A stretch of DNA of 28,645 nt from a virus, in the IMG/VR virus record IMGVR_UViG_3300025687_000227, positions 1 to 28,645 of that record; one strand, given 5' to 3'. Both the position numbers and the translations under genes were made by a program. Below are positions 14,572-21,994 of this stretch, one piece after another; the stretch's first letter is position 1; the number at the start of each line of letters is the position of its first letter. Below the pieces are notes generated by a model that worked only from the letters and a program-made list of their open reading frames with translations, had not been told where the DNA came from and made no database searches.

Positions 14572-14880
14572 ATGATACGTTTTGTAGAGGTCATAAATAA
14601 GACTGATAAGAACCCTCGTATGGAGAGAGTAGCGACACCACAGTTTGAGTTGGGCGAAGTTTGGATTAATGAAAAGTATGTAGTTAATGTTCGTCCGCAT
14701 CAAGGTTATGATACACTATTGAGAGAAGGAAAGATTGGTCTTGGTTTAGATCAAGCACATAGGTTCACTACGGTTGTAGTCAATGAGGGTGGCAGATCAA
14801 CAACGCATATTGTTCTTGGAGATCCAAGCGATGTTGCAACTCGACTAACAAACAACAGATCGCAACTTTTGAAAGGTTAA
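14572..14880 (+). CDS. Small protein of unknown function
   Basis: 102 residues starting immediately after the previous stop, with AAAGGAG at about 14560. Mixed alpha/beta pattern with FELGEVWINEKYVVNVRPHQ in the first half and a Gly-rich HIVLGDPSDVATRLTNNRSQ near the end. No motif was recognised. It precedes the mannose-isomerase-type cupin by 3 bases, so it is probably cotranscribed with it. Confidence 0.6.
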   Translation: MIRFVEVINKTDKNPRMERVATPQFELGEVWINEKYVVNVRPHQGYDTLLREGKIGLGLDQAHRFTTVVVNEGGRSTTHIVLGDPSDVATRLTNNRSQLLKG

Positions 14881-14883
14881 GAA

Positions 14884-15282
14884 ATGCGAAGAAAAGCAGA
14901 TATTATTGATAAGCCCTGGGGTCACGAAGAGATTTGGGCACAGTCTTCTCGTTATGCGGGAAAGATTTTGGTGATTAAGAAAGGGCATCGCTTATCCCGA
15001 CAGTATCACAATGTAAAAGAAGAAACGATTATGGTTCTTGAAGGAACCTTGGTCTGCGAGGAAGGACCCACAGAAGTAGGTGGCGATATCAAGAGACATA
15101 TTATGGGTCCAGGCGAAATCTTCCACGTTCTCCCTGGAACTATCCACCGCTTCTGCGCGGAAGAGACAGATGTTCGATTGATTGAGGTTAGCACATCAGA
15201 GATTTCTGACGTTGTAAGGTTAGAAGACGATTACCGTCGCATCACAAATGTTCCGAAGGCTCCGAGAACAAGCGGAAAGTAA
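14884..15282 (+). CDS. Mannose-6-phosphate isomerase type II cupin domain
   Basis: 132-residue cupin like the isomerase half of bacterial bifunctional ManC/AlgA enzymes: KPWGHEEIWA, YAGKILVIKKGHRLSRQYH, the metal-binding His/Glu of QYHNVKEETIMVLEGTL, then GPGEIFHVLPGTIHRF and LIEVSTSE. The His and Glu of QYHxxKEE and His of GTIHRF fit a metal site. It could interconvert fructose-6-phosphate and mannose-6-phosphate, and a phosphomannomutase homologue is 4 kb downstream. Stand-alone cupins of this type can also be sugar-nucleotide binding or unrelated isomerases, so the substrate is inferred. ATG 14884 follows GAAAGG. Confidence 0.85.
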   Translation: MRRKADIIDKPWGHEEIWAQSSRYAGKILVIKKGHRLSRQYHNVKEETIMVLEGTLVCEEGPTEVGGDIKRHIMGPGEIFHVLPGTIHRFCAEETDVRLIEVSTSEISDVVRLEDDYRRITNVPKAPRTSGK

Positions 15283-15291
15283 CATTCAACA

Positions 15292-15298
15292 CTATTTA
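15292..15298 (+). promoter_or_regulatory. CTATTTA motif (within CTATTTATA)
   Basis: CTATTTATA ends 4 bases before ATG 15305. The same nine bases precede ATG 19647 in the same way. No ribosome site lies between, so a -10 role would give a nearly leaderless mRNA. Confidence 0.4.
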
Positions 15299-15304
15299 TA
15301 GTTG

Positions 15305-16474
15305 ATGTATTTACGTCGAACCAATCAATGGAAACAGTTTCTACTTCAAGAGGCAATCGAACAAACCGGCTTGCCTCTTGAAGTAGTTGCTATGATCCGA
15401 GATCTAAGCAACGAGTTAGGTCCGGTTTCAGAAAAGATTTTAACTTCACTTGGAACTATGGCTCGTAGTTACTCGTATGCTACGCCCCTTATCATTGATT
15501 GGATGAACCCGTCAGATGGTGATAACAAGTTTAGAAGTAACCCCGCAATATCAGATTTACAAGCTATTCTTTATGATCGCAGGAAGCCTCGCTCTGAAAG
15601 GACCGCCGAGGATGAAGCTTTTCGTAAGGAAATGGATAGAGATTTTATTCATCCTTTGGTAGCAGGAACCACAGGAAACAACCCGGATAATCCCCGGCTT
15701 GAAAATATTTTAGATACAAATCGTTATAGAAAGAGATACGTCAAGAAACTTAAAAAAGCGGGACTAACAGAAAAAGCAGAAGCATCAGATAAGGTTTTTG
15801 TTGATGCTATGGTTAAGTGGGCAGAAAAATTTGTAATGCCTCAATTAGAGCCCATTATAAAGGCTGTTGTAGAGGACCCGGATGATTACGAATCAATATC
15901 AAAGTTTGTGAGTCTCATTCCTGATAAAAGGAAGCTGATCACCGCAGCTATACAGGCTAAAAGGCTATTAGAAAGAGAGCCAGAAGATCCGCAGAACGTA
16001 GTTCATAAGTTCAAAGATGGTTATTACTGGTATGATATCAGATCTGAAGCCTGCACTATTGAAGGACAAAAGATGGGTCACTGTGGTAGAGGAATGGCTG
16101 GCGGCAACCTTTACTCTTTGCGTTCTCCATCGGGAACCAAAAAAGATCCCGATCCTCACGTTACAATAGAATTGACTGCGCCCGGTATCATCTATCAAAT
16201 CAAAGGTAAAGGAAACGCCGCGCCTGTAAAGAAATACTGGCCTTATATTTCTTGGTTTATAAAGAACATACAAACCGAAGAGGGCAAGCCAGTGACAGGT
16301 TATATGGAAGAGGAAACCGGTCCCGGCTTTGGTGAGATGTATGATTATTTACAAGAACAAAATCCGGATGTGCTTAGAGAGGGTATTGATGAGTTCGCGA
16401 ATAGACACAAGGACGAACTAACAGAGCACGCGAAAATTAGCACGTTTGACCGTTGGGCAAAAATAATAAAATAA
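15305..16474 (+). CDS. Protein with PcfJ-like core and leader-like N-terminus
   Basis: 389 residues. The start, YLRRTNQWKQFLLQEA, resembles short capsid-targeting or virion leader peptides in large phages. The middle is helical (residues about 80-230). Near residues 240-320, EGQKMGHCGRGMAG, LYSLRSP, PHVTIELTAPGIIYQIKGKG, AAPVKKYWPYISWFIK follow the order seen in PcfJ-like proteins (M-x-H-C, SLR, HVTIE, QxKGKxN), a family of unclear function known in plasmids and phages. The preferred start is ATG 15305 over TTG 15302. No ribosome site is apparent. The closing residues are basic (RWAKIIK). Function unknown; virion packaging is inference. Confidence 0.75.
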   Translation: MYLRRTNQWKQFLLQEAIEQTGLPLEVVAMIRDLSNELGPVSEKILTSLGTMARSYSYATPLIIDWMNPSDGDNKFRSNPAISDLQAILYDRRKPRSERTAEDEAFRKEMDRDFIHPLVAGTTGNNPDNPRLENILDTNRYRKRYVKKLKKAGLTEKAEASDKVFVDAMVKWAEKFVMPQLEPIIKAVVEDPDDYESISKFVSLIPDKRKLITAAIQAKRLLEREPEDPQNVVHKFKDGYYWYDIRSEACTIEGQKMGHCGRGMAGGNLYSLRSPSGTKKDPDPHVTIELTAPGIIYQIKGKGNAAPVKKYWPYISWFIKNIQTEEGKPVTGYMEEETGPGFGEMYDYLQEQNPDVLREGIDEFANRHKDELTEHAKISTFDRWAKIIK

Positions 16475-16484
16475 TTTTCCTCTA

Positions 16485-16598
16485 ATGGTCACAAGCATCA
16501 TAGTTACTAATAGACATAAACGGGTTAGAAAGGACTCAGGTTGTATGCAAGATATAGCATCCCGTAAGGAGTTTGCAGGTAAATATACAGTGAAGTAG
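16485..16598 (+). CDS. Possible 37-residue small ORF in intergenic space
   Basis: The gap 16475-16630 (156 bases) between the PcfJ-like gene and the protease gene contains one small frame from ATG 16485 to TAG 16596-16598. It encodes basic, hydrophilic residues including VTNRHKRVRKDSGCMQ. There is no ribosome site before the ATG (CCTCTA), so it may be leader RNA only. The remaining part holds a short hairpin, GTGAT...ATCAC (about 16598-16618), just before the GGAGGG site of the protease. Confidence 0.25.
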   Translation: MVTSIIVTNRHKRVRKDSGCMQDIASRKEFAGKYTVK

Positions 16599-16630
16599 TG
16601 ATCTATTAACCTATCACGGAGGGATTATTC

Positions 16631-17467
16631 GTGTCTAGGTGGATTAAAAACTTTATTATAACAGCTTCTTTACTCTTGTTAAGTTGCGCAGGACCTGACT
16701 TACCAAAAGATAACTCAAACCAACAAGCACCCCAAGCACAACAGAAAATAGAAGTTCAGAACTCTCTTGGAGCGGTTCTGGAAATCGTTGATGCTGCAAA
16801 TCTTTCATTAGTTGAGAAAAGAACCAGACAAGCCTCAGTCAAGGTAAAATCTATCTTGCTGGGTGGTCACGGTTCTGGAACTTACATGGTCGCCTATGGC
16901 CGTCGCATCGTCGCGACTGCCGCTCACGTTGTTCGCAATGAGAGCACTATGCTTATAGAAGGTCGCGGAGATGAGGCGGTCATAGGCAAGGTTGTTTATG
17001 TAGATCACGACGTTGATCTTGCTTTCTTGGTTGTTCCAGAAATGGAAACAAGAACTGCTGTTCGTTATAAACCACAGTTGAGATATAATGAAACTCTTGT
17101 TGGCACAAAACTTACTTACACAGGCTTTCCATCACACCACGATCTTCTTACTATTCGCGGCTATGTAGCAGCCTTGGAATACAATATGATTGTTGCCAAT
17201 ATGTTTGGTTGGTTTGGATCTTCTGGATCCGGCGTCTTTGACGATCAAGGAAGATATGTTGGCTGTGTATCAGCTATTGATATGGGCAGATTTGGAGGAG
17301 GTTATAGAATACCAATCGAGGAGATTGTTTGGGTTGCTCCAATAACTCGCATCGATCAAGAAGTTCTAAAATCTAAAATCTTATCGTCCGAGGTTCCAGT
17401 CAAACCAGCATTGTGGAAAACCTTCCCAGGTGCTTCATCACCTAGAAGAGGCGGGTTGAGAGATTAA
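16631..17467 (+). CDS. Lipoprotein trypsin-like serine protease
   Basis: 278 residues. Signal peptide with hydrophobic core ITASLLLLSC forms a lipobox LLSC, so the mature protein would be a lipid-anchored envelope protein. The body is a trypsin/HtrA-fold domain: His99 in VATAAHVV, Asp129 in DHDVDLAFL, Ser198 in FGSSGSGVFD, with GHGSGTYM before the His. No PDZ domain is seen, and the Cys count is low, as in bacterial periplasmic proteases. The start is GTG 16631 with GGAGGG 7 bases upstream. It is followed by a vWA lipoprotein. A phage-encoded envelope protease could process host surface proteins or block superinfection; this is inference. Confidence 0.88.
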   Translation: MSRWIKNFIITASLLLLSCAGPDLPKDNSNQQAPQAQQKIEVQNSLGAVLEIVDAANLSLVEKRTRQASVKVKSILLGGHGSGTYMVAYGRRIVATAAHVVRNESTMLIEGRGDEAVIGKVVYVDHDVDLAFLVVPEMETRTAVRYKPQLRYNETLVGTKLTYTGFPSHHDLLTIRGYVAALEYNMIVANMFGWFGSSGSGVFDDQGRYVGCVSAIDMGRFGGGYRIPIEEIVWVAPITRIDQEVLKSKILSSEVPVKPALWKTFPGASSPRRGGLRD

Positions 17468-17468
17468 G

Positions 17469-18470
17469 ATGATGCGTAATCTCCTTCTCTTGCTTCTCTT
17501 GGTTATAACCACGACGGCTTGTGAAGGAGACTACACAATCGTCAGTCAGAACCCAGGCGAAACTGTATACGTTGAAGTTGAAGTTCCAAGCGATCCAGAA
17601 TACATTTATGGTGATGTTTGGGTTGATTCATTTGAACAACCTTACTCTGTAAATGGTGTTGATATTGTTTGGCTTATAGATAAGTCCTGCTCTATGGCAG
17701 ATGATGTCCCAGCAATCGTATCAGGCATTGAACAAATGATGAACTCTCTTCCACCAACTGGGTGGAGATTGGGTATCACGTCCACAGGTTATACTGATTC
17801 CATTTCGGCAACCGACTTTCCTTTGGTTCCTGGCGATGATATACAAGATGCTTGGGATGCTTATAGCGCTTCCGGCAACAATGCAAGAGAAGGTGGTTTC
17901 GATTCGATCTATGCTTACATAGAAGAAAACGAATATAACCAAACTTGGTTGCGTGATGATGCTGCTTTGTTGATAGTCTTTGTAAGCGATGAAGAAGAAC
18001 AAAGTCAAGAATACTTTACATCTGATCAATCAGGTTTGGACGACTTTATCAACTGGGCAACAATTGTTAGACAATCGGTTTATATCGCGAGCATTGTAAA
18101 TGTTCACGAAACTGAAAACGAATGTGGCTATACTGTAAACACAATAGATGTTGGTCATCGTTACATTGATGCAACAAACGCTTTCAATGGTGTTGTAGTT
18201 GATTTTTGTGAAGAAGATTGGGCACCCGGTGTTGCCGAAGCTTCAACGCAGATTGAGCCATACGAAGAGTGGCCACTTACTTACATACCTGTGCCGGATA
18301 CAGTGAGAGTATTTGAAGATGGTCAGTTGATGGATCCAGCCGAATGGGTTTATAATCCTATCCTTAACAAAGTTGAGTTCCTAGTTACCCCCAATGAGGG
18401 TTCATTAATAGAGATTGGATATGTGATTGACCCGCATTATACTGGGGACGACGACGACAGTGCCGAATAA
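17469..18470 (+). CDS. vWA-domain lipoprotein with GDDDDSAE tail
   Basis: 333 residues. Signal peptide LLLLLLLVITTTAC gives a plausible lipobox ending TTAC. A von Willebrand A fold follows, with VDIVWLIDKSCSMADD; the DxSxS metal site is Asp71, Ser73 and Ser75, and the ITSTGY and VFVSDEEEQSQEYF segments fit later strands. The C-terminus is GDDDDSAE. Secreted vWA lipoproteins with this 'DxSCSM' style and acidic DDDD-S-A tails are common in Myxococcota and related Deltaproteobacteria, so host-derived transfer is likely. It lies 1 base after the protease stop. ATG 17469 and 17472 are both possible starts. A role in envelope binding or signalling with the protease is inferred. Confidence 0.85.
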   Translation: MMRNLLLLLLLVITTTACEGDYTIVSQNPGETVYVEVEVPSDPEYIYGDVWVDSFEQPYSVNGVDIVWLIDKSCSMADDVPAIVSGIEQMMNSLPPTGWRLGITSTGYTDSISATDFPLVPGDDIQDAWDAYSASGNNAREGGFDSIYAYIEENEYNQTWLRDDAALLIVFVSDEEEQSQEYFTSDQSGLDDFINWATIVRQSVYIASIVNVHETENECGYTVNTIDVGHRYIDATNAFNGVVVDFCEEDWAPGVAEASTQIEPYEEWPLTYIPVPDTVRVFEDGQLMDPAEWVYNPILNKVEFLVTPNEGSLIEIGYVIDPHYTGDDDDSAE

Positions 18471-18693
18471 TATAGAAGAACAGCTAGAAACAATAGAGAT
18501 AGCACCGGGACAGTTTGAGACTTATCCGTTTCCATTAAGTTTAGATGCACAAAAAAGACTGTTGGAGTTGATTTATAACAGAAAGTCTGGTATAGTTACT
18601 AGACAGGAGTTAATCAATGTTATCTTTAATACGGAACCTATTCCGACCCCAAACATCATACGACACCGTGCTAGAACGACTAGACGATATTGA
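18460..18693 (+). CDS. Small helical protein overlapping the vWA gene end
   Basis: 77 residues from GTG 18460 (an upstream TTG at 18427 is less likely). It overlaps the vWA tail codons by 11 bases and the following gene by 77. PFPLSLDAQKRLLELIYNRK and GIVTRQELINVIFN look like paired helices. The long overlap with the well-supported 18617 gene lowers confidence in the last 25 residues. No family recognised. Confidence 0.5.
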   Translation: MPNNIEEQLETIEIAPGQFETYPFPLSLDAQKRLLELIYNRKSGIVTRQELINVIFNTEPIPTPNIIRHRARTTRRY

Positions 18694-18916
18694 AAGTGAT
18701 CTGAGAAGCGCACTAGACCATTTTGAAAGTTCATTAGACGATATCAATGCAAGGTTAGAAAAGTTAGAGAAGATTGCAGACGAAAACGAGTCTCTCTGGC
18801 AAATGTTGGATGAACAAAGAGAAATGGATCAAGCCCTCTCCAAGAACAATGAAGAGTATAACAGAGAGATCGCAGAGATCCTTTTGAGAAACACGAAAGC
18901 TCAAGGCGATGCCTGA
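18617..18916 (+). CDS. Coiled-coil protein, unknown
   Basis: 99 residues, mainly heptad-patterned: YDTVLERLDDIESDLRSALD, FESSLDDINARLEKLEKIAD and WQMLDEQREMDQALSKNNEE. A strong AGGAG lies 9 bases before ATG 18617. It ends with an 8-base overlap (ATGCCTGA) with the phosphomannomutase gene. Probably oligomeric; function unknown. Confidence 0.75.
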   Translation: MLSLIRNLFRPQTSYDTVLERLDDIESDLRSALDHFESSLDDINARLEKLEKIADENESLWQMLDEQREMDQALSKNNEEYNREIAEILLRNTKAQGDA

Positions 18917-19646
18917 TAGAGTTTTCCTTTTCGATGTTGACGGCACTCTAACAGAGCCGAGACTAAAAATAGAATCAGAAACAGAAGAAGTTTTACTTGA
19001 GTGGATCCTAACCAAGAACAAGAAAGTTTATTTGGTTACAGGTTCCGACATATCCAAAACAACTGAACAGTTAGGACAACATCTTATCGACACTTGTTTG
19101 GGTGTCTTTACTTGCTCGGGCAATGTGTTTAGACAGGAAGGCAAGGTTATATACAGTAATGTGTTTGATCCTGGCGATGAGTTTATTTCTGATTTAGAAC
19201 TTTACTTGTACAACTCTCAATGGCGTTCAAAGAAAGGCAATCACATCGAGCGAAGACCAGGGATGATAAACTTCTCTACCGTTGGACGAAATGCAAATCA
19301 AAATATGCGCAAGGCTTACGAGCGTTGGGATAAGAGATCCCTTGAACGAGAAGACATTGTTGCTTATATCAATGAGTCATACCCAGAGTTAGAAGTTTCT
19401 ATCGGTGGCTCAATCTCTGTGGATATTTATCCCAAAGGCAAGAACAAAGGTCAAGTGATTGAAAAGATAAGAGAACTTCACGGCGACGATGTTGAAATGA
19501 TTTTTGTTGGAGACAAGAATATCCCCGGTGGAAATGATTGGCCTCTCGCACAACGTTTGGAAACTATTGAAGGTTCTCAATGGTATCAAGTTTTATGTCC
19601 AGAAGAAACACGCTCCCTTATTGAGTATGGGGAACTATTTATATAG
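18909..19646 (+). CDS. Eukaryote-type HAD phosphomannomutase homologue
   Basis: 245 residues matching the alpha-phosphomannomutase (PMM2-like) branch of the HAD superfamily: nucleophile D9-V-D11-G-T (FLFDVDGTLTEPR), LVTGSDISKTTEQLG, ERRPGMINFSTVGRNA, VSIGGSISVDIYPKGKNKGQ and GDKNIPGGNDWP (201-212). Human PMM2 shows the same order (FDVDGTL, GGSD, GMLNVSPIGR, SIGGQISFDVFPDGWDK, GDKTMPGGND). PMM converts mannose-6-phosphate and mannose-1-phosphate using a phospho-Asp. Such enzymes are typical of eukaryotes and rare in phages; most bacteria use unrelated ManB. With the cupin at 14884 it suggests a mannose-phosphate route to GDP-mannose or host sugar modification. A sugar phosphatase is the alternative. 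It overlaps the upstream gene by 8 bases. Confidence 0.9.
   Translation: MPDRVFLFDVDGTLTEPRLKIESETEEVLLEWILTKNKKVYLVTGSDISKTTEQLGQHLIDTCLGVFTCSGNVFRQEGKVIYSNVFDPGDEFISDLELYLYNSQWRSKKGNHIERRPGMINFSTVGRNANQNMRKAYERWDKRSLEREDIVAYINESYPELEVSIGGSISVDIYPKGKNKGQVIEKIRELHGDDVEMIFVGDKNIPGGNDWPLAQRLETIEGSQWYQVLCPEETRSLIEYGELFI
19635..19641 (+). promoter_or_regulatory. CTATTTA motif (within CTATTTATA)
   Basis: CTATTTATA ends 3 bases before ATG 19647, closely like the arrangement at 15292. A GGGGA at 19629-19633 is too far for an ordinary ribosome site. Confidence 0.4.
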
Positions 19647-21587
19647 ATGAAAAGGCAACTACAAACATTTAAAGAGTTCATCGAGGAAGCAAAAGATCCT
19701 TCTTACTTCCAAGATACATTCAACTTTACAGTTCTAATCTCAATGGATAAGAACCGTGGTGGTTCCCGCGATGAAACTAAAAATGATATTCGCGCACTAC
19801 CAGAGGTTCTAACCGTTACTCTTATTGAAAAGGAAAAGGGTGGTGTTCAGAAGGATTTAGGCAACACTTATCTTTCCACGCTCAAGGTTCACGTTCGCAG
19901 ACCTCGCGATACATCCAAAGAACTAATGATGAAGCGTGTCGTAAAGCAGATCGCGAGACTTAAAGGTGTTTCAGTTCTTCGCTACAAGGAGCGTAAGCCA
20001 AAGCAGAGAAAGAAAGCTTTCTACGGACCAGGGTCATACACCAAGAGAGTTCAGAAAGTCAATGAGGGCGAATACTGGCAGTCCTCAGAGCATATAGCTG
20101 ACCTCAAAAAGGACTTCAAGGATCTCACTTCCAAGGGGCCGCAAAAGAAAGGCGGCTACAAAAACGTAAGTGACTCGCCTGACTTCAAATCCGCACCCCC
20201 TGGAGCCCCTGGTGGTTTAGAAGAGGCACTCCTTGACGAAGCAATGAAGACAGCAGCAGATCTTCCAGAAGATATTGTTGTCGTTGTTGATAAACAGAAA
20301 GCGCCAAACTATTACAGAATTTACTATGCGCTACAAGAGGATCTGCGTTCTCCTTTGAAAGCCGGCGATTTAGATCGTATGGAGCGCGGTGTTGGCGTCT
20401 ACGGCGTTTTATCTATTCAGTTGGGTAGAGACTTTCCTTACGAGGGAAACTACGTTGTAGAGTCTATCAAGGCTGCTGACGGTTATGGTCCATTATTATA
20501 TGATGTTGCCCTTGAAACAGTAGGCAAAGCAGGACTAAAACCAGATACCAAATCTATCTCTGATGATGCGTCAGCAGTTTGGAAGTTTTACGATACTCAA
20601 CGCGATGACGTTCAAGGCGAAATGTTGGTGTTTGATATAGATCAATATTATACTGTAATGCCGAGAGATCGAGCAGCCAAGCCAGAAGAGAACGAGCATC
20701 TTGCTCAGGTTTATCGTAAGAAAAACAAATCAACAACAAAGGAACTACAAGATCTAAACAAGTTGGTTGATATTTCTACTGCCCCGCCAGCCAAACACAA
20801 GTCGCGATACAAAGAGAAAGACCTTAGTCGCTTCAATCGTTTGCGTGAGGATATACTTGTTACTATCGGTGATGAGAGCGATCTTGCTACATTTGAAATG
20901 CAACCCGATCTTCAACAAAAGATTTGGGATGGTGATGAGAAAATCCGTCCAGGCGTCAAAGCAGCTCTAATGGATATTGTTGATGAGTTTATAGAGCGAC
21001 TTGATTTAGATGCCGAGATCAAAGATATTATTATGACTGGATCTTTGGCGAACTACAACTGGTCAAAGTTCTCTGATATTGATTTGCATATCATTATTGA
21101 CTTCAAGGAAGTAAATGACAACGAAGAGTTGGTCAAGCGCTTCTTTGATGCTGTTCGTTCTAACTGGAATAAAACCCACGACATAAAAGTGAAGGGACAC
21201 GAAGTCGAACTTTACGTTCAAGATGAAAGCGAGCCACACGTTTCAACGGGTGTATACTCTCTAAAAGATGATAAGTGGCTTGTAAAACCAAACAAAGTCA
21301 AGCCTTTCATTGACAAGAAGACCGCGAAGAAGAAAGCGTCCGGTATTGAAAGAGAGGTTGACAAAGTCGCCGCCATCCTCTATGATGGGGACCATGACGC
21401 TGCTTTGGAAGCAGCCGCCAATCTAAAAGAAAAGATCAAGATAATGCGTCAAGCAGGATTGGAAAAAGCAGGAATATTCTCTCCTGAAAATCTTGCTTTC
21501 AAAATGTTGCGAAGATCAGATGCGCTTGGTAAGTTGCACGATATATATACAAAGGCATATGATCTTGCGCTAAGTTTAGATCAATGA
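19647..21587 (+). CDS. Multidomain protein: capsid-targeting-like leader, GNAT-like region, nucleotidyltransferase
   Basis: 646 residues. The start QLQTFKEFIEEA resembles the T4 internal-protein capsid-targeting peptide MKTYQEFIAEA. Residues about 25-115 form a ferredoxin-like segment (FTVLISMDKNRGGSRDE, then LSTLKVHVRRPRDTS). Residues about 220-330 include YYRIYYALQEDLRSP, NYVVESIKAADGYGPLLYD, VALETVGKAG and DDASAVWKFYDTQRDDV, which I associate with a GNAT-like acetyltransferase fold in phage polyproteins. Residues about 455-560 are a nucleotidyltransferase: MTGSLANYNWSKFSDIDLH with Gly465-Ser466 and Asp477/Asp479. The tail is helical and lysine-rich. The presence of a leader suggests packaging into the head and ejection into the host. 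Substrates are unknown. It starts directly after the phosphomannomutase stop. Confidence 0.85.
   Translation: MKRQLQTFKEFIEEAKDPSYFQDTFNFTVLISMDKNRGGSRDETKNDIRALPEVLTVTLIEKEKGGVQKDLGNTYLSTLKVHVRRPRDTSKELMMKRVVKQIARLKGVSVLRYKERKPKQRKKAFYGPGSYTKRVQKVNEGEYWQSSEHIADLKKDFKDLTSKGPQKKGGYKNVSDSPDFKSAPPGAPGGLEEALLDEAMKTAADLPEDIVVVVDKQKAPNYYRIYYALQEDLRSPLKAGDLDRMERGVGVYGVLSIQLGRDFPYEGNYVVESIKAADGYGPLLYDVALETVGKAGLKPDTKSISDDASAVWKFYDTQRDDVQGEMLVFDIDQYYTVMPRDRAAKPEENEHLAQVYRKKNKSTTKELQDLNKLVDISTAPPAKHKSRYKEKDLSRFNRLREDILVTIGDESDLATFEMQPDLQQKIWDGDEKIRPGVKAALMDIVDEFIERLDLDAEIKDIIMTGSLANYNWSKFSDIDLHIIIDFKEVNDNEELVKRFFDAVRSNWNKTHDIKVKGHEVELYVQDESEPHVSTGVYSLKDDKWLVKPNKVKPFIDKKTAKKKASGIEREVDKVAAILYDGDHDAALEAAANLKEKIKIMRQAGLEKAGIFSPENLAFKMLRRSDALGKLHDIYTKAYDLALSLDQ
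21358..21386 (+). promoter_or_regulatory. Candidate internal promoter ahead of the Nudix gene
   Basis: TTGACA (21358-21363), 17 bp, TATGAT (21381-21386) inside the nucleotidyltransferase protein gene, about 200 bases before ATG 21584. Strong match, but inside coding sequence. Confidence 0.35.
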
Positions 21588-21994
21588 TTAGAATAAGGAT
21601 TGGTAAGAAAATGAAAGGATCGGCTGTTGTAATACTAGACGACGATAGCAATATGTTATTGTTGTTGCGTTCAGCGAAGTCTCGTTGGATGCCTAAAAAG
21701 TGGGGACTCCCAGGTGGTAAGATCGAAACCGGCGAAACACCGGAAGAAGCAGCCATCCGAGAAGTAAAAGAAGAAGCAAATCTTAACGTTGAGAATTTAA
21801 CTTACTTAAAAGATTTAAGTGATAAATGGGTTGACTTGTTCTACACAACCGACTATGATGGGGATGTTCAGATTGATTTTGAGCACGACGATTATGAGTG
21901 GGTATCCCGCGCTGATGTTGAGCAGTACGATACAACGCCACGAATCGTAGAAATATTTGATTGGGTTTTGAAAAATGAGCGAACAAACGACTAA
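21584..21994 (+). CDS. Nudix hydrolase
   Basis: 136 residues with the Nudix box GGKIETGETPEEAAIREV followed by KEEANL, matching GX5EX7REUXEEXGU. SAVVILDDDSNMLLLLRSAK precedes it, and the substrate-binding LDLFYTTDY-like strand follows. Nudix enzymes hydrolyse nucleoside diphosphates linked to other groups, such as oxidised dNTPs, NAD+ or capped RNA; the substrate here is unknown. The start overlaps the upstream stop (ATGA). ATG 21611 is an alternative start closer to the first Nudix strand. Confidence 0.9.
   Translation: MIRIRIGKKMKGSAVVILDDDSNMLLLLRSAKSRWMPKKWGLPGGKIETGETPEEAAIREVKEEANLNVENLTYLKDLSDKWVDLFYTTDYDGDVQIDFEHDDYEWVSRADVEQYDTTPRIVEIFDWVLKNERTND
21831..21859 (+). promoter_or_regulatory. 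Candidate internal promoter ahead of the 21975 gene
   Basis: TTGACT (21831-21836), 17 bp, TATGAT (21854-21859), inside the Nudix gene about 116 bases before ATG 21975. Spacing equals that of the stronger promoters. Confidence 0.3.
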
